Shown here: positions 11,438 to 23,690 of the stretch, piece by piece | Position numbering within the stretch: the first letter of the stretch is position 1 | Layout: the number at the start of each line of letters is the position of its first letter | The notes under the pieces: model-generated | Seen by the model: the letters and a program-made list of their open reading frames with translations, nothing else | The model's database searches: none | What the model was told of the DNA's origin: nothing | Assembly (NCBI GenBank): GCA_037576215.1 | Contig: JBANDB010000001.1 | Location: 8,184,001 to 8,248,000 of the forward strand | Source of the DNA: Armillaria gallica | Lineage: Eukaryota; Basidiomycota; Agaricomycetes; Agaricales; Physalacriaceae | Direction of reading: 5' to 3' | DNA: 64,000 bases | Translations under genes and position numbers: made by a program

Positions 11438-11489
11438 TCGAATATAGGCTCGTTGGATGGCTAGAGTTCATTTCCCTATGCTATCCATA
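11438..11489 (+). repeat. Decayed tRNA-like module
   Basis: ATCGAATATAGGCTCG and GAGTTCATTTCCCT align with the module at 5204. Both boxes are damaged. Confidence 0.4.
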
Positions 11490-11710
11490 AAACCATCAAA
11501 TTTGTCCTCATTTTAAAACCTTGTGGTATATAGTTGTTGGACACCTCAGGATCAATTAATCCCCTTAGGTATGAATATATGCTTACGATGTCTCCGAAAA
11601 TGGATATAATTCCTCATATCCAAGAAATACTTCACAGATGGCGTACTTTCCCCAGCAGTCTGGTACACAGCCGATGGGATGAATGAGCCTATCCCCGACA
11701 TCTTGTGATA

Positions 11711-11785
11711 CACTCTAAGATAGTCTAACGGCGAGTCATCCATAACGGAGCGACACCTGTGGTTCGATTCCCTAGCCTATGATTT
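11711..11785 (+). repeat. tRNA-like module
   Basis: GATAGTCTAACGGCGAG is followed by B box GGTTCGATTCC at 11761-11771. At about 75 nt it is the longest copy, but no anticodon stem is evident. Confidence 0.55.
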
Positions 11786-11977
11786 ACAACTACCATGTTC
11801 TCTCGGCATCCGTTTTTCCAAGTCGGCTGAACACTAGTGTTTTACCATAGTAAAAAGTCCATTACTGTCATCGTACTGAAATTGAACACGTCTTTCAGTA
11901 CTGGGATCACGAGCTCGTGCCCAATTCTTTCAGGCACTCATTTACACAAGATTTGAGAATGTATCTATTCCTCCAGC

Positions 11978-12036
11978 CGAATGTGTAGTGCAACGGCTGT
12001 CAGGCTAGTAGGGGGTTTGATTCCCCTTCGCCGTAT
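11978..12036 (+). repeat. tRNA-like module
   Basis: GTGTAGTGCAACGGCTGTCA is followed by B box GGTTTGATTCC (12014-12024). Close to 5743-5802. Confidence 0.6.
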
Positions 12037-12169
12037 GAAATGCTAGTGCATAAAGCGATGGTGTAATCATTTTCTTCCCCATTATTGGATGTGCCGACTC
12101 CTTAGGGACATGCTAATTTCCAGGGGACTGTGCCACACCAGGCTCTCATTCCCAACATTAAAAGAGCCT

Positions 12170-12928
12170 TGGAATACCCCGGATCCAAGCTGCAAAAATT
12201 CCCGCATTCACTAGCATGCTCTTGTCATTATTTATTTTCAAACGCAGGTTCAAGATGCACAGATTAATTCTGGGACATCCCTCATTTACATCAACAACCA
12301 GAAACTGTGGCAAAACCGCACATTTGTCAGAGATGTCGTACTTTTACCTACAGTAGCAGTACCTCGAACACCGGAGAGACCAGTCACACCGACATCTTTC
12401 CCAGTCATGTGCCTTTTTCACTCTACAATGTCGCTCCGGCCTTTGGAATACGACTCCAACTCCATATCCAACGATGAACGCTTGCTGTAGGCCTCCTTGA
12501 AAAATTAGATGAATCAAACAAAAAGTGTCAGCCCTGTGTCCCTCAGACCGTCGATCTAGAGGGAGTTTAGTCAGGTAAAAAATTGGATAAACTAATCGGA
12601 TCCTATATGTGTGGCTAGAGCCATAGCCTCCTCTTCGACCACTCGACGCTTCATCTGAAACGGTGAAATGCTCTGCAGTTGGAGATGACGACAATTCCCC
12701 GTACGATCCCACAGTAATCCGTCTCACCTCATTGACGGCCTTCAATGACCATTGTGTACAAGCCCCGGTCGGTATCCGTACCTGCAGTGGAACGTGGACT
12801 CTTCATAACTGCTTCTTGAAGCCAGTCCATGTGCCTCAACGTTTCACCATGGGTACGTACTATACAACAGCACTCCACAAAATTCCCTCAACGGCCTCGT
12901 CACACCTTCGTCCCTGCACCCTCAAAGT
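12170..12928. other. Spacer without a recognised gene
   Basis: Overlapping open frames exist on both strands, but none has a motif or convincing splice pattern. This is the upstream region of the secreted-protein candidate. Confidence 0.4.
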
Positions 12929-12936
12929 TATAAAAG
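12929..12936 (+). promoter_or_regulatory. TATA box
   Basis: TATAAAAG lies 54 nt upstream of the ATG at 12990, a usual distance for a fungal promoter. Confidence 0.55.
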
Positions 12937-12989
12937 CCCATGATTTGTGTGCATTATATTTCAAGGTCATCCTCGTTTTACCTTCCGTT

Positions 12990-13560
12990 ATGAAGCTCGC
13001 TACTGCTTTTGCCTTCATCCTTGCCATTGTCGGGGCTAATGCTTCGCCTGCAGGCAAGTGGCTAATCTGCTCAGAAGCCGCTCGGTTTGGAGTTCTTTAA
13101 GTTGTTCCTTCCGATTTGCAACCTGGCTCAGTGAAGCGATTCACGCGTTACATGACCAGATAGCTCATCATGCCTCAGGATTTCATGGTTCATGTCGATT
13201 TTGAATGTGCTGTGGAATATTTCAGCATCATCCCACGGTACACCGATTTTTGGATTGAGGTTCCTTCGGGCAACAATGGACACGAGCCCGTGATCCTGCT
13301 TGCACGTTGGGACTTCACCGTGCCGGAGCTACCTCTGTCCCCGGCTCTTACGTTCACTACGCAGGTACGTGGAATGGCTTTATGTGTAGGGATAACCCGT
13401 TCATGTATTCTTCACCCAGCTCCCGCATTACCCTGTTTACTTTGAGGGTGCTTCATATGTGGTCGCCCTTAACACGATTTACCCTATCAATGGAATGGAT
13501 GGGAGTGAGGTCTTGGTACAGGGTGGAGTCCATGCAGGAATCAACGTCACCTCTTCTTAA
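12990..13560 (+). CDS. Candidate small secreted protein (gene model partly open)
   Basis: The first exon encodes a clear signal peptide, MKLATAFAFILAIVGANA, with a likely cut after ANA. The last intron is well supported: donor GTACGT at 13365, acceptor CACCCAG ending at 13419. The last exon (13420-13560) ends in GINVTSS and a TAA stop. An exon ending at 13364 joins it in phase. The join between the signal-peptide exon and that exon is unresolved: GCAAGT at 13054 could be a GC donor, but its phase does not fit the acceptors I see near 13155-13184. The gene may therefore be damaged or have an extra intron. No known domain; an effector-like role is only possible. Confidence 0.5.
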
Positions 13561-14105
13561 GGGTCGTTTCGTAGTATAGCATTGTTGACTGATTTGCAAT
13601 GAACTTTTAAGTTCTAATTTCTCTGCGAGAGGGCTGAGTACGGGCAGTGGGGACCGTACTTTTGTCAGGTGGTCGCGTGTCAACTTCCGTGTTTTTCCAC
13701 CTTGCTCATGACCATCTCCGTCGAAGAGGCACATGTGTCGAACAATGAGCGCCAGTGCAGTGTAGATACCCAAGGAACTTCATTCAAAAAATTCAAGGCT
13801 ATGGAACCTTCCTTTTGCAGGCTGTTATAATTGCTGACGCAGCAACTCTAGAATTGGCTAACTTGTGAGAATTATGTGAGAGACCAATCCGGTACGGCGT
13901 GCAAAACAAATTCCCGATTCTTTTCGAAGAATGAGGAAACGACAGAAGTTTGTAGAAAACCGTAGCCACTCGCCATTACGCGACATCAGATATTCAAAGT
14001 TCAATATACTGTGGGTCACTTTTATCATTTTGCCAACTGAGTTTCGAAGAAGTGAGATTTGCAATGAAATCGTAAAGACGGCGCGGATTCAGCTGACAAC
14101 GACGC
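13561..14105. other. Spacer with a segment shared with 43.5 kb
   Basis: About 13908-13985 matches 43468-43545 (shared word AGAATGAGGAAACGACAGA). Otherwise I see nothing supportable. Confidence 0.45.
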
Positions 14106-15990
14106 GCTGTTCAGGCTAAAAGAGTAGCTGGGCGAGCATCTATTACTGCGTGGAAAAGTACCCTCACATCTATCCCTAACAAGGTAATAAACAGAAACTT
14201 GACGAGGATCCGCCCAACAGTGAGCAATCCGGACTTAAGGTTCCCTGCGAAAGCAATGGGCGAGCTATCCAGCAATCAGTGACGAGTCCAAGGGAACGAG
14301 GATGAACCATACTGATTCCATCATTTTCCACACTCGTCCTCTAGCTCTGTCACAGATTCTTCAATCGCATTGGCTTGTCTCTGAAAGACGTCCTGGATGT
14401 CTCCGTATGTCGAGAGTTCCAACAGTATGCGCGTGATCGGTGGGTGGGTCTATTTGTTTGGGGTGGTTAGAATCAGATACGCCGCGATTCAATAGGCTTG
14501 TTGTTGCCTAAGTGAGCAGAGGTGTGCGGCGCCGGTGTCCATTCAAACATGCGTGGATATGATGTGTATCAGACTAGGACAGGTGAGCACACAACGGAAC
14601 TGAAGACAATGGCGCTTACCATGCTGATGATGATGACGTACTCTTCAGGATGAAATATAGGCTGGGTCGAACAGTACCATCGTGCCTCCCTAGCGAGGCA
14701 ATAAATGGAAATCTGACGAGGAACCGTGTATGTCGTAAGCCCGAGGAGTCCCGACAAGTGACTTGCTGTGAACAAGATGGGCAAGCTATCCAACGATTAG
14801 CGACGAAGTCCACGAGTTCCATGGCCCAAACACGCACCATACCGAGTACACCCATCTCCACATTCATCCTTTAGCTCGGTAGTGGAGTCTGGAACACATT
14901 TGATTGTCTTTGAAAAATGTGCAGCGTATCGCGCTTCCCACTAGTCGAGTGCATGATCCAATGGTCAGCGAATAAAACCAACGAGTCTCAGGACCCAAAT
15001 ACGCACCATACTTCGTACATCCATCATCTTCGTCCTCTAACTCGATCACGGAGTCTGGAGCCACATTCGATCGTCTTTGAAAGACGTACCGAGTCGTCAG
15101 GCGTCCAGCGAGTTGAGTGCATACGCATGATCCTTGGGTATGCTTAGCATAGCGGAGATGTAGGGTGGGCGGAAGAGGATCAGCGTGTGATGGGATTAGG
15201 GAGGATGGCGCATACTGCTTGTAAAGAATAAGCTAATAAATTAAGAAGAACGTTAGCCATGGGTTAGTCTGATAATGAGTTACTCACCGATATGACGATC
15301 GGATGTGTCTCTTCATGCCTAAGGCTAGGAGCTGAAGTACTGACTCGGCGAGCACCTATCGCTGAAGACAGGGCCAAACAGCACACCCGTACCGCCTGCT
15401 AGTGAATTGACAAACGGAAACTCGACGACAAAAACACCCGGCGGAACCACGTGGCCTTGATCTCGCCTTGATGGTCCTTCTTTATACCCCACGCCGGTGT
15501 TCTCATTGGAATCACAATAGTTCCCACTTGGGCTAAGGCGGGACTGTTGCGCGCGATGTGTTTAAGCTATCAAATGGTTAGCGACAAGAGGCGAGGAGTT
15601 AAAACACACGCGATGTGTAGAGAGCATCCACCGTCCCCCTTCAGTTTCACGTGTTATCCAAATTCCAGAGCTCCGGACTCGCGACCTCCTTTTTCTCTCA
15701 TCGTTTGTTGAAAACAAAGATGGATGTCACAAATAGAGATCAAACGGTGCGCTGTCTTTGAGGTATTCTGAGAGAGAGGAATGGCGCTCATGCCCTGGTT
15801 CTGTATGGTTGGAAGGAAGGCACGGCAACGATGACGTACGTCGTTTCCAAAAATGGCTGCCACGGTGCCGGCTCTTGCCGGTGTGCACTGCGTCCCGCAT
15901 ACTACTGCAAGTCCATCTTGAGTCTATCGGCCTCGACTTGGAACCTGTCAACATCTCATGAACGCTAACGGATGAATAATAGTCCAGATT
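14106..15990 (-). pseudogene. NAPE-PLD-like pseudogene, copy 3 (rearranged)
   Basis: Minus-strand family copy with its 5' side near 15620-15980. The upstream exon is present several times in tandem (about 14120-14330, 14640-14830 and 15330-15560), each with the same exon-intron words. The catalytic micro-exon is at 15216-15232, with splice dinucleotides kept but reading LILYK. The 3' part seen in other copies is missing. No functional frame. Confidence 0.65.
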
Positions 15991-16197
15991 TGTTTCTGAT
16001 AAGGTTCGGCTGGAGCTCTTAGTTGCATATCCTCGAGCCTATGTGCAGCTCTACACATCTGACATGATGCCTGCTTATTCCCTTGCGATGTGCAGTCCCT
16101 TTTCCATTCCCGTGACATTCGCTGCGGTACCGTTGGCATACAAGGTCCGGTCGTGTTTTAGGCTTCAATGAATGTGAGTGTTTGTTATCAACATCTA

Positions 16198-16256
16198 GTC
16201 GGATATGGTACTCCGGATAACGTTTAGCACACCGGGTTCAATTCCCCTTATCCGAC
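16198..16256 (+). repeat. tRNA-like module with perfect end stem
   Basis: GTCGGATA at the start pairs perfectly over 8 bp with TATCCGAC at the end. B box GGTTCAATTCC is at 16235-16245 and a T5 run begins at 16280. Only 59 nt: the anticodon arm of a tRNA-Glu is missing. The best-preserved copy for modelling the fold. Confidence 0.7.
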
Positions 16257-16463
16257 ATGTTGATTACCAACGGTTGTTCTTTTTCACGAGTAGACTTCCT
16301 TGATTGTTTCTCTCCCCTGGATACAATCGTTGGAGGGCTTAGTTGGGTTTCCCTACTTTCGCATTCAGCATTTTTGTTCAAACCAGAAAATATATGCGCG
16401 TAAACAGAATGCGGAAAACCTGGGACGCACCGCTCCTAGCATCAGAAAATTTACTGGCTGTGT

Positions 16464-16532
16464 CTCCGGATATGGTCCAACACCAAAGAAGTACAGGTCG
16501 ATGCTCGAGGTTCAGTTCCCTGGGTACAAATC
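16464..16532 (+). repeat. tRNA-like module
   Basis: CTCCGGATATGGTCCAACAC is followed by B box GGTTCAGTTCC (16509-16519). No long T-run follows. Confidence 0.55.
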
Positions 16533-16686
16533 ATAAAGATCTCAGGTAAATGATTTTTCCCGGGAGTAGATAATTTTACTCACGTCGACAGGTCCTTCAA
16601 CTGTGTATAAGATCACATATCCAATACGTATAATGGAGACATCGAGCTCATCCTAACCTCGTTTTATTCCTCTTAATCACAAGCCC

Positions 16687-16745
16687 GTTGTCTATGGTGT
16701 AACGAGTTTGGTATGATCTGGGGTTCAATTCCCTATGATACCGTC
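16687..16745 (+). repeat. tRNA-like module
   Basis: TTGTCTATGGTGTAACGAG is followed by B box GGTTCAATTCC (16722-16732). A T5 run begins at 16771. Confidence 0.6.
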
Positions 16746-16775
16746 GGTGTTTACAACTTTAGAGTACATCTTTTT

Positions 16776-17260
16776 CGCACTACAACTACTTATATTATAT
16801 TCTTCCCTCCCACCCCATTGTTTACCAACCTCGCCTCTGGTCCCTGTAGGAAACATACTACGATCTTGGAGGCTGAAATTAAATGCATGCCGTCAATTCT
16901 GGATTATATGAGGATCGTATTCATTTGTAAAGCCGAACTCCATCCCTTTGTGGTCCTTACCACCAGCCTTGCAGTTATTCGATCCCCCGAAGCCGTATCT
17001 ATTCTCCATTCTTTTCGTCCATACTTCTGGACCCCAGGAAAAGTAACAGCAACGAGTAGGAAGGAGGCCGTCATTATGTTCAACGACACACGTATTTCCA
17101 CCCTTCCACGAATACATGTACTTAATGCACCCTAGAAGATGAATTTTACATATGTAGAAAAAGAAGCCGGTCTGTGATTGAAGCGAACATCTTCATGCAA
17201 GTAACGCAAGTCCTCAGTACGACCTTCCGAGCATGTTACTAATCTCATGATCCCGTTGGT
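16776..17260. other. Unresolved stretch
   Basis: Open frames overlap on both strands (16713-17135 plus, 16893-17117 minus). No domain or splice pattern lets me choose one. Confidence 0.35.
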
Positions 17261-18550
17261 ACGTTGACTGTCAGCCATCCCTCTTTTTCGCGGACTTACC
17301 TCCACCATCTCCTCGTACCTTCCTCCCACTTTCCCCTTCATCTCCTCATGATTCGTCGTTCACTATCGATCAGCCTAGTGCACTATCTCTACATACCCCA
17401 AATAGCAGTTCAAAGTCAACTTAGGCGTTCATGCCCTTATCAGGACATCACCGTGATTCGCCATCATTCACATGCCTTAGCCTCTTACCACCATCACCGT
17501 CTCTCCATTATCTTTCCTCGCTGTCACAGAAGGCTGATTTGAACGTATACTCGTGCGCTTATTGCATTGGCAATCGTAACTGAAGAGTCTCACTCCCAAT
17601 AATTCCAGACAGGCATTATTTTTTGATCGCCAACGCTCGTGCATTCAACAATCAACGTCATGTTCATGACCATCGATTAGGTGAGTTCACAATTACGACG
17701 ATATCAAGATCTCTTCAATAGGATATTCCGGTCCTTGTCGATGCGCGTGTTCGCTTTCCCAGACACCTGACCTTCAAGATGAAGGGAATGACGCGCAAAG
17801 TGTTCTTGGGACCTCACCCTACAATGAGAACGGAACGGTAAAATTATGCCACGAGCAGGATTGCTTCGAGGCCATACACCGCCGTCCTCTTTCATATCCT
17901 CATTCGATACCCTGATCTCTTCCATTTTCTGTCTGGAGAAACCAGCCAGACCAGCAGGGCAAGAGCGCTCGCGTACATTGTACCACAATTTAATATGCAT
18001 CGTTCTCCCTCAACGAAGGTGATTCATCGGGCATTCCTAGACTTTGATATCTTCTTGGTTATTTCTAAAGTAAACGTTAATGTTATACAGGCTTCAATGT
18101 GCTGAGATGCATGCAGTGAGGAAGGTTAAATGATTTGATATTTCTGCCATCGTTAAATACACCGATCTCTTTAGCTTTCTTTCTCAAACCAGAAACTGCC
18201 TGAGCGAGATGATGCATTTGTAAAGCCCTTTTGGATTGCATATCCCTGTTGACTAGAGCAGAATCATCGATCCACAAACAAGGTACGTTATATTTCCACT
18301 CAGGCATCGTTGCATACGCAGATATCCTCCAGTTATCTTGCAGCTTCTTCCTCAAGATGCATTCATACCATTGATCAAGCCCCTGTTCAAGCCTTACTGT
18401 TTTCAGTATATCACCTCTATGATAGATCATCGTCCCCGTGGACAGGGGTAAGCGAGTTTTCTTCCACGTATTTATTTGAGCATGTAATCTTATGACAACA
18501 ACTGGATCATACATAAAGGTACCCCGCTTTTGGTCGGGTACCTGTCGGTT
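17260..18550 (+). repeat. Exon/intron-module array B
   Basis: Same module family as 3060-4545. Donor-like sites lie near 17671, 18015 and 18447. The end (18370-18500) matches 24690-24820 closely, both containing ATCATCGT before a GACAGGGGTAAG- or GACAAAGGTAGG-type donor. Confidence 0.45.
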
Positions 18551-18820
18551 ACTCAACTGAAGGAAGAAAGAAACTATTTGTCAAGAAAACTAAAAGGATA
18601 ACGAAAAGGATAACTGTTTTCTAGTCCTAAAGCAAAGTCCCTTGGAAATATTTCCTTACCAGATGAGCTCTTCTGAGTACTCAAGCTCCATCACTGCTTG
18701 CGCACGCATTGTTGGATCCATCTCGCTTTAGCACGTCATACCCATTCATTGACAGTGTTCCGACTGCTCTGGATAAAAACATGCAGTGCACTCACTTTCA
18801 ACTCGCTGAGTGTGATTTCA

Positions 18821-20353
18821 TCAAAGTATTAATAAAAACGCACCTAATCCATCCCAAGTGAAGGCTTTTCGATGTGAATTGTCCGGGTCAGCGAATAAGT
18901 AGATGCTGACCATTGTCACTGCCTACAATGAGCAACACTAAGTATTTTGACAAGAGTGATATGACTCATATAAGTATATGCACCAAGATTGACAAAAGGA
19001 CAAGGCATGGTAGTAACTCGGCAAAATCTGGATCAGAAGCAATAATTCAGGTGGCAGCAATTAATTGATATGAATCTGTCGGTACCAAGGATAAACCCTG
19101 GAGGAGTCGGCCCTTCAGTTCACGGTATGTAGAGGAGATAGAGACATACCGAAACCTTCAGGTGCACCCGGCATAGAAGATCGTAGTTGGGTGAAGGAAA
19201 ATATGGACCCGATTGGGACAACAACGATCTCATTCCGCTGTCGAAAGCCAAAGACAACAGTAGCAATCATGATGAGGCATATAATGAGAGTGACGAGCCC
19301 TACATACACAGAATGTCAATAGGGACAATACATCTGAGCAAGAGTACACGAACAAAGAGTAAATGTGATGATGAGACAGTACGCAATAACAAGGGTGCTG
19401 CGCTGGAGGGTTACATTCATATCAATGGCTTCATTCATAGGGAACCAGTCCTTCCAGTAGGTGGTAGCTTCCCCTACTATAATGTCGGTTTCAATTTTCA
19501 GGCCGCTCAAAGACATTCTGTGAGTTGGCTAAGGAAGAGGGGATGAGGAGGCTTACAGGATACGGCCGGTCACAGAAATTAGGACCAGGGAGACTGATTC
19601 ATTTGTTGATGTGTCTTGGGCAAAAGCAAATATTTCGAAATTGTAACTGACACATCGGTCAATGGTGAATAAAATGAAATAAACAACACGAGCAAAAAGA
19701 GCCCAGTACCGGTCGAAAGGGTAATAGACCAGACTTGCACGGCTATGTTCCAAGGCATGCCGAGTGTCGTGCTTCACTGGGGAGATGATAAACTCTGTGC
19801 AAAATGTGGGATCGTAGCCCCGGGAGATGAATGCATCTGGTCCTAAATTCCAGTTGGTGAAGTTCCACACGATGATTGTATCTGAGAGCCAGTTGTTATT
19901 ATATGGGCTGTCTTCATGTCTTGCATATTTGGTAAATAAATTTCTCCAAACGGGATTATTAGTATGGTACATCTTTTAAGAATTGAAGACACAATGACTC
20001 ACTTGCCAAAGAAGATGTTAACTTCTGTGCAATTACCAGGATTGCATGTATCCAAGTCAATGGACCATTCTACGAGCATGGTCGTCTGAGAGATATTGAC
20101 TGAGGTCAGATGAGCGTGCAGAAAAATCTTTGAATAGTATGAGCAGCGGAATCAATCAACGAGAAAAGAATCTTACAGTTCTATTTAACTCCTCAGAATT
20201 GTCCCTGATGTAAGAAATCTCTCCGCCGGGGCGTAACCTAAGGGCTAGCGTAATGCACAGTGTTGGAACAATGAAGACGAATAGAAGAGAGGTGATGAAG
20301 CAGCACAGAACTCGCCGTGGGCTTCGATAGCTGGCTACTTGCGGAGGGGGCAT
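18821..20353 (-). CDS. Four-TM membrane protein, DUF4436-like, paralogue 1
   Basis: Eight exons on the minus strand join in phase: 20177-20353, 20003-20127, 19710-19919, 19557-19646, 19354-19517, 19150-19299, 18984-19027 and 18821-18922, about 353 residues. The protein has an N-terminal membrane segment (CCFITSLLFVFIVPTL), a soluble region with YYPFDR, and three C-terminal membrane segments. The motif FTQLRSSMPGAPEGF follows FGFRQRNEIVVVP; this, the size and the topology are why I suggest the DUF4436 family, from memory. An in-frame ATG at 20386 is possible but lies almost on the TATA box; 20353 aligns with the start of the paralogue at 46968-48672. No stops or frameshifts. Function unknown. 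Confidence 0.8.
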
Positions 20354-20396
20354 ATTTTGAGGCATGGAATGAGGTAAGAAGAGCATTGTTAGGAAC

Positions 20397-20406
20397 CTTT
20401 ATATAT
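20397..20406 (-). promoter_or_regulatory. TATA box of the paralogue-1 gene
   Basis: TATATAAAGG on the minus strand, 43 nt upstream of the chosen start at 20353. Confidence 0.5.
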
Positions 20407-21270
20407 GTGTGGACAGCACGATGCCATAACGTACCGGCGTTTGGTTCTCTACCGTCGATCGTGAATTTGTCTGATGTCTATAATGTGATTGGAGGACTTC
20501 GACATGAGGTTATAATGGACGTGTTCAAGAACGACTGCCATATTAACACTGCATGCTTGTCTACTCTCTTCCTTCTTTCATGAATATTGTACTTGCGCTC
20601 TCGGGAGGATTCTGATGGGAAATCAGTGCAGAAAGATTTATTGAAAATTCCAGAGCTTGAGTCAGGATATCAAGGTACTCAATGAGATGCTGCGGATTGT
20701 CAACTGGTAGAAGTCATTTGAGATTCTGATACGTGATCCACGGGTTCGTGTTTAGCGCTGGGACAATGAGAAGGCACGATTGTAGGTAAGGCGTCAAGAC
20801 ATACAGGTTTTAGAACGGTATATGATGAAGCGTAAGTACCAAAAACTCCAACGGTCGATAGTTCTACAATGAAAACAGGGTAACTCTGGGAACGTCAAGT
20901 TCGTGGTCATCCTAGATGCTGGGACAAAAGCCTATAATTAGTATGATTGTCACACGCACTCCCCTGGAGACGAGTCATCAGAGAATGGAAACCAGAGCGC
21001 TTATCCGCAGCGCGAAGCAAGGGCGAAAGATTTAACTTCGTTAAGAGAATAGGCCTCGACAGGATGACCCTTGCATTTGCTCTAATCTGGAAGTGTGTGC
21101 ATTCAGAGGTTATATTTCGCGTTGGAAAGTGCATGGTAAGAAAAGCTGTGCTCCTCTATGCAATGAGCATCAGCGAGAAAGAATATACACGTAGTTCTGT
21201 CAGCAAACCTACTCATGGTACTGATTTCCTCTCACTCAAGAACCCTCGCAGGACCCATCAATAGAAGCTA
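20407..21270. other. Spacer without a recognised gene
   Basis: Short frames only, on both strands; nothing supportable. Confidence 0.4.
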
Positions 21271-21274
21271 GTAA

Positions 21275-23690
21275 ATATAAGTGACACAATAACTAAGAAC
21301 ATCGGCTATACCAATCCTCATGCACTCTTCAGTAAGGCGCTTTCGTGGTTCAGCAACTTCTTCCGTCATCAGAATCCGCGTCATGAAGATAATCAAGACC
21401 AAGAAAGGACGGCCTAAAAGACGGCTCACCGCCTGCTTTTCCCTGATATTCTTGAAGATATGTATGCTGTCCGTAGGCGCATGATGTATAGTCAACATAA
21501 GCCATCACTGTTCGTACTCCCTAGCCAACCATCAGCATCACGGAGTACCAAGAAGAAATGCATTCACCGAATAGGATTCATCGCGAGATTGGAACCACTG
21601 AAACGCACCCGAAACTCATTGAACACGCGCCACACAGGTCACTCGCCTTCATTCTGCCCGTCCTTGACAAACAGATTTCCGGTATTACAAGTGAAACGGA
21701 TGCTTCTTCCCCTCACCCTTGACCGTGAAGTGCTAGGCGAGAGTGCAAAGTCAACTTGAAGGATATGCTGGGCGTCTCCACATGCTGTGCGTCCATTGGG
21801 CATCCCGAAAGAAGCAAAGTACTTTTCGCGTGCCTAGCGGAGTGCCGGTCCCTTTGAAGGTCATGTAGTAGGTCTGATTGTCCAGGCTAATTGTTTAGGC
21901 TAAATATAAGAAATTTAGCCCGCGACGGGGTGTAGGAGGACAACATGTACTGATTGTATTAATGATTATCCTAACGACAGCATTAGCCATAATTCAGTCA
22001 AAGAACAGACTGCTCACCGAGATAACGGCCGCATCCACTTCTGGTATAATCTCAACTTTACGTGGGGGCTCCGTGTACTTCTTCAGTCCGAGCGACTGGC
22101 TATCCGAGCACCTATCACCGAACACTGGGTCGAACAGTACCCTCGTCCCTCTACTTAACGAAGCCACAGATAACAGCTCGCTGAGGAAACAGGGGTGGCC
22201 CAACCACGTCGCCTTGATCTTGCCTTGATGGCGCTCCTCTGAACTACACGTCGGTGTCGTCACAAGAGTCCCAGTCATTGCGACTCTGAGTAAGGCAGGG
22301 CCCTTGCGCCATGAATGACCTATGAAACGATCAGTGACGACAGACCTAGACCAGGAATAAAAACACGCACCATACTCAACTCATCATCCTCCCGTTTGTC
22401 CTCCAACTTGACCACGGCCAATGGGCCGCTTGCGCATTCCTTGTAAGCTTGTATATGCGGAACCGCGTCTTATATCAATACATAGACCGTTCCTTTCTAT
22501 AAGAAAAGTTCGAAGGCTAAAGCGCTGAGCGCTGACGAATAGGTGGTTTGAACAGTACCCTCGTACCTCGCCCCGAGAACTCGACCACGATCAAGGGTGG
22601 CCGAGCCACATCACCTTGATGTTTGCCATAGTATCCTCCGTACCCTGCATCGGTGCCTTGAGAGAAATCCAGACTTGAAGTTCGCAGCGAGAAAATTGGC
22701 GAGCCATATACCGATCAGTGATGAAAGCCCTCCAGTCCCAGGGTCTAAGCACATACCATACTTAGTATATCCATCTCCTCGTTCGTCCTCCGGCTCGGCC
22801 ATAGATTCTGCAACCACGCTGGATAGTGCTTAAAAGACGTGCCGGGTATCTCCACGTTGTCTCCACGTGTCGAGCGTCTGACAAGTCAAGTGCATGCGCG
22901 TGATCCAGGGAGGATGGCCCGTAATGGTCATAATGACTATACTAACAACAACGTTAGCAGCGGGTTAGTCTGATAATGAGCTACTCACCGAGATGGCGAT
23001 CGAATAGACCTCTGGTATGTCCTCGATCTTGCACGGTGGTTCCATGTACCTTTTCGGGACGAGAAACTGGCTAGACGAACATCTATCGCTGAACACGGTA
23101 TCGAACAGCACCCTCGCACCTCTCCTTAGCGACCCAAGAAAACGCAAACGAGGAAACAGGCGTACCCTAACCACGTTGCCATCTCCCCTTGATGCTCTTT
23201 CTCTAGACCCCGCGTTGTGTCATCACTGGAATATCAGTAGTTCCCACTTAGGGTAATGCGAGACTGTTGCGCGTGACATAGGTGAGCTGTCAGACGATTA
23301 GTGACGAACGTCCTGGGACCACACCGACTATTCAAATTTCAGACCTCTAAGCCTCTTTTTTCTCTCATCCCTCGTGGATAACAAGGATATAAATCACGGA
23401 TATGGATTAGGCGGTGCGCAGTCTTTGAGCTGTTCTGGTAGAAAGGAACGGGACCCAGACTGGTTCTGTACATGGTTGGAGAGAAAGCTGACGTAGGGTC
23501 GTTTCCAAAAATGGCTGCCTTCTGATGCCGGATTTTGCCGACGTGTGCTACGTCCTCACATATTGATGCTACTGCGAGTCTATCGACCTCGACTTGGGAC
23601 TCGTCAACATCTCACGATCGTTAGCGGATGAATAATAATCCAGATTGCTTTCTGATAAGATTCGCCTGAAGCTCTCAGTCGGATATTCCC
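21275..23690 (-). pseudogene. NAPE-PLD-like pseudogene, copy 4 (two joined copies)
   Basis: A minus-strand family copy with internal duplication. Two versions of the exon coding for GARVLFDPVFGDR-type sequence occur (about 22060-22190 and 23010-23160), each followed by a degenerate catalytic micro-exon. The one at 21951-21970 is 3 nt too long and has a stop. The one at 22925-22941 reads YSHYD and has lost its GT donor. 3' remnants are at 21300-21800 and a further partial copy is at 22540-22850. The fragment at 21994-22278 keeps IKATWLGHPCFLSE, the family's TWLGH motif. Not functional. Confidence 0.7.
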
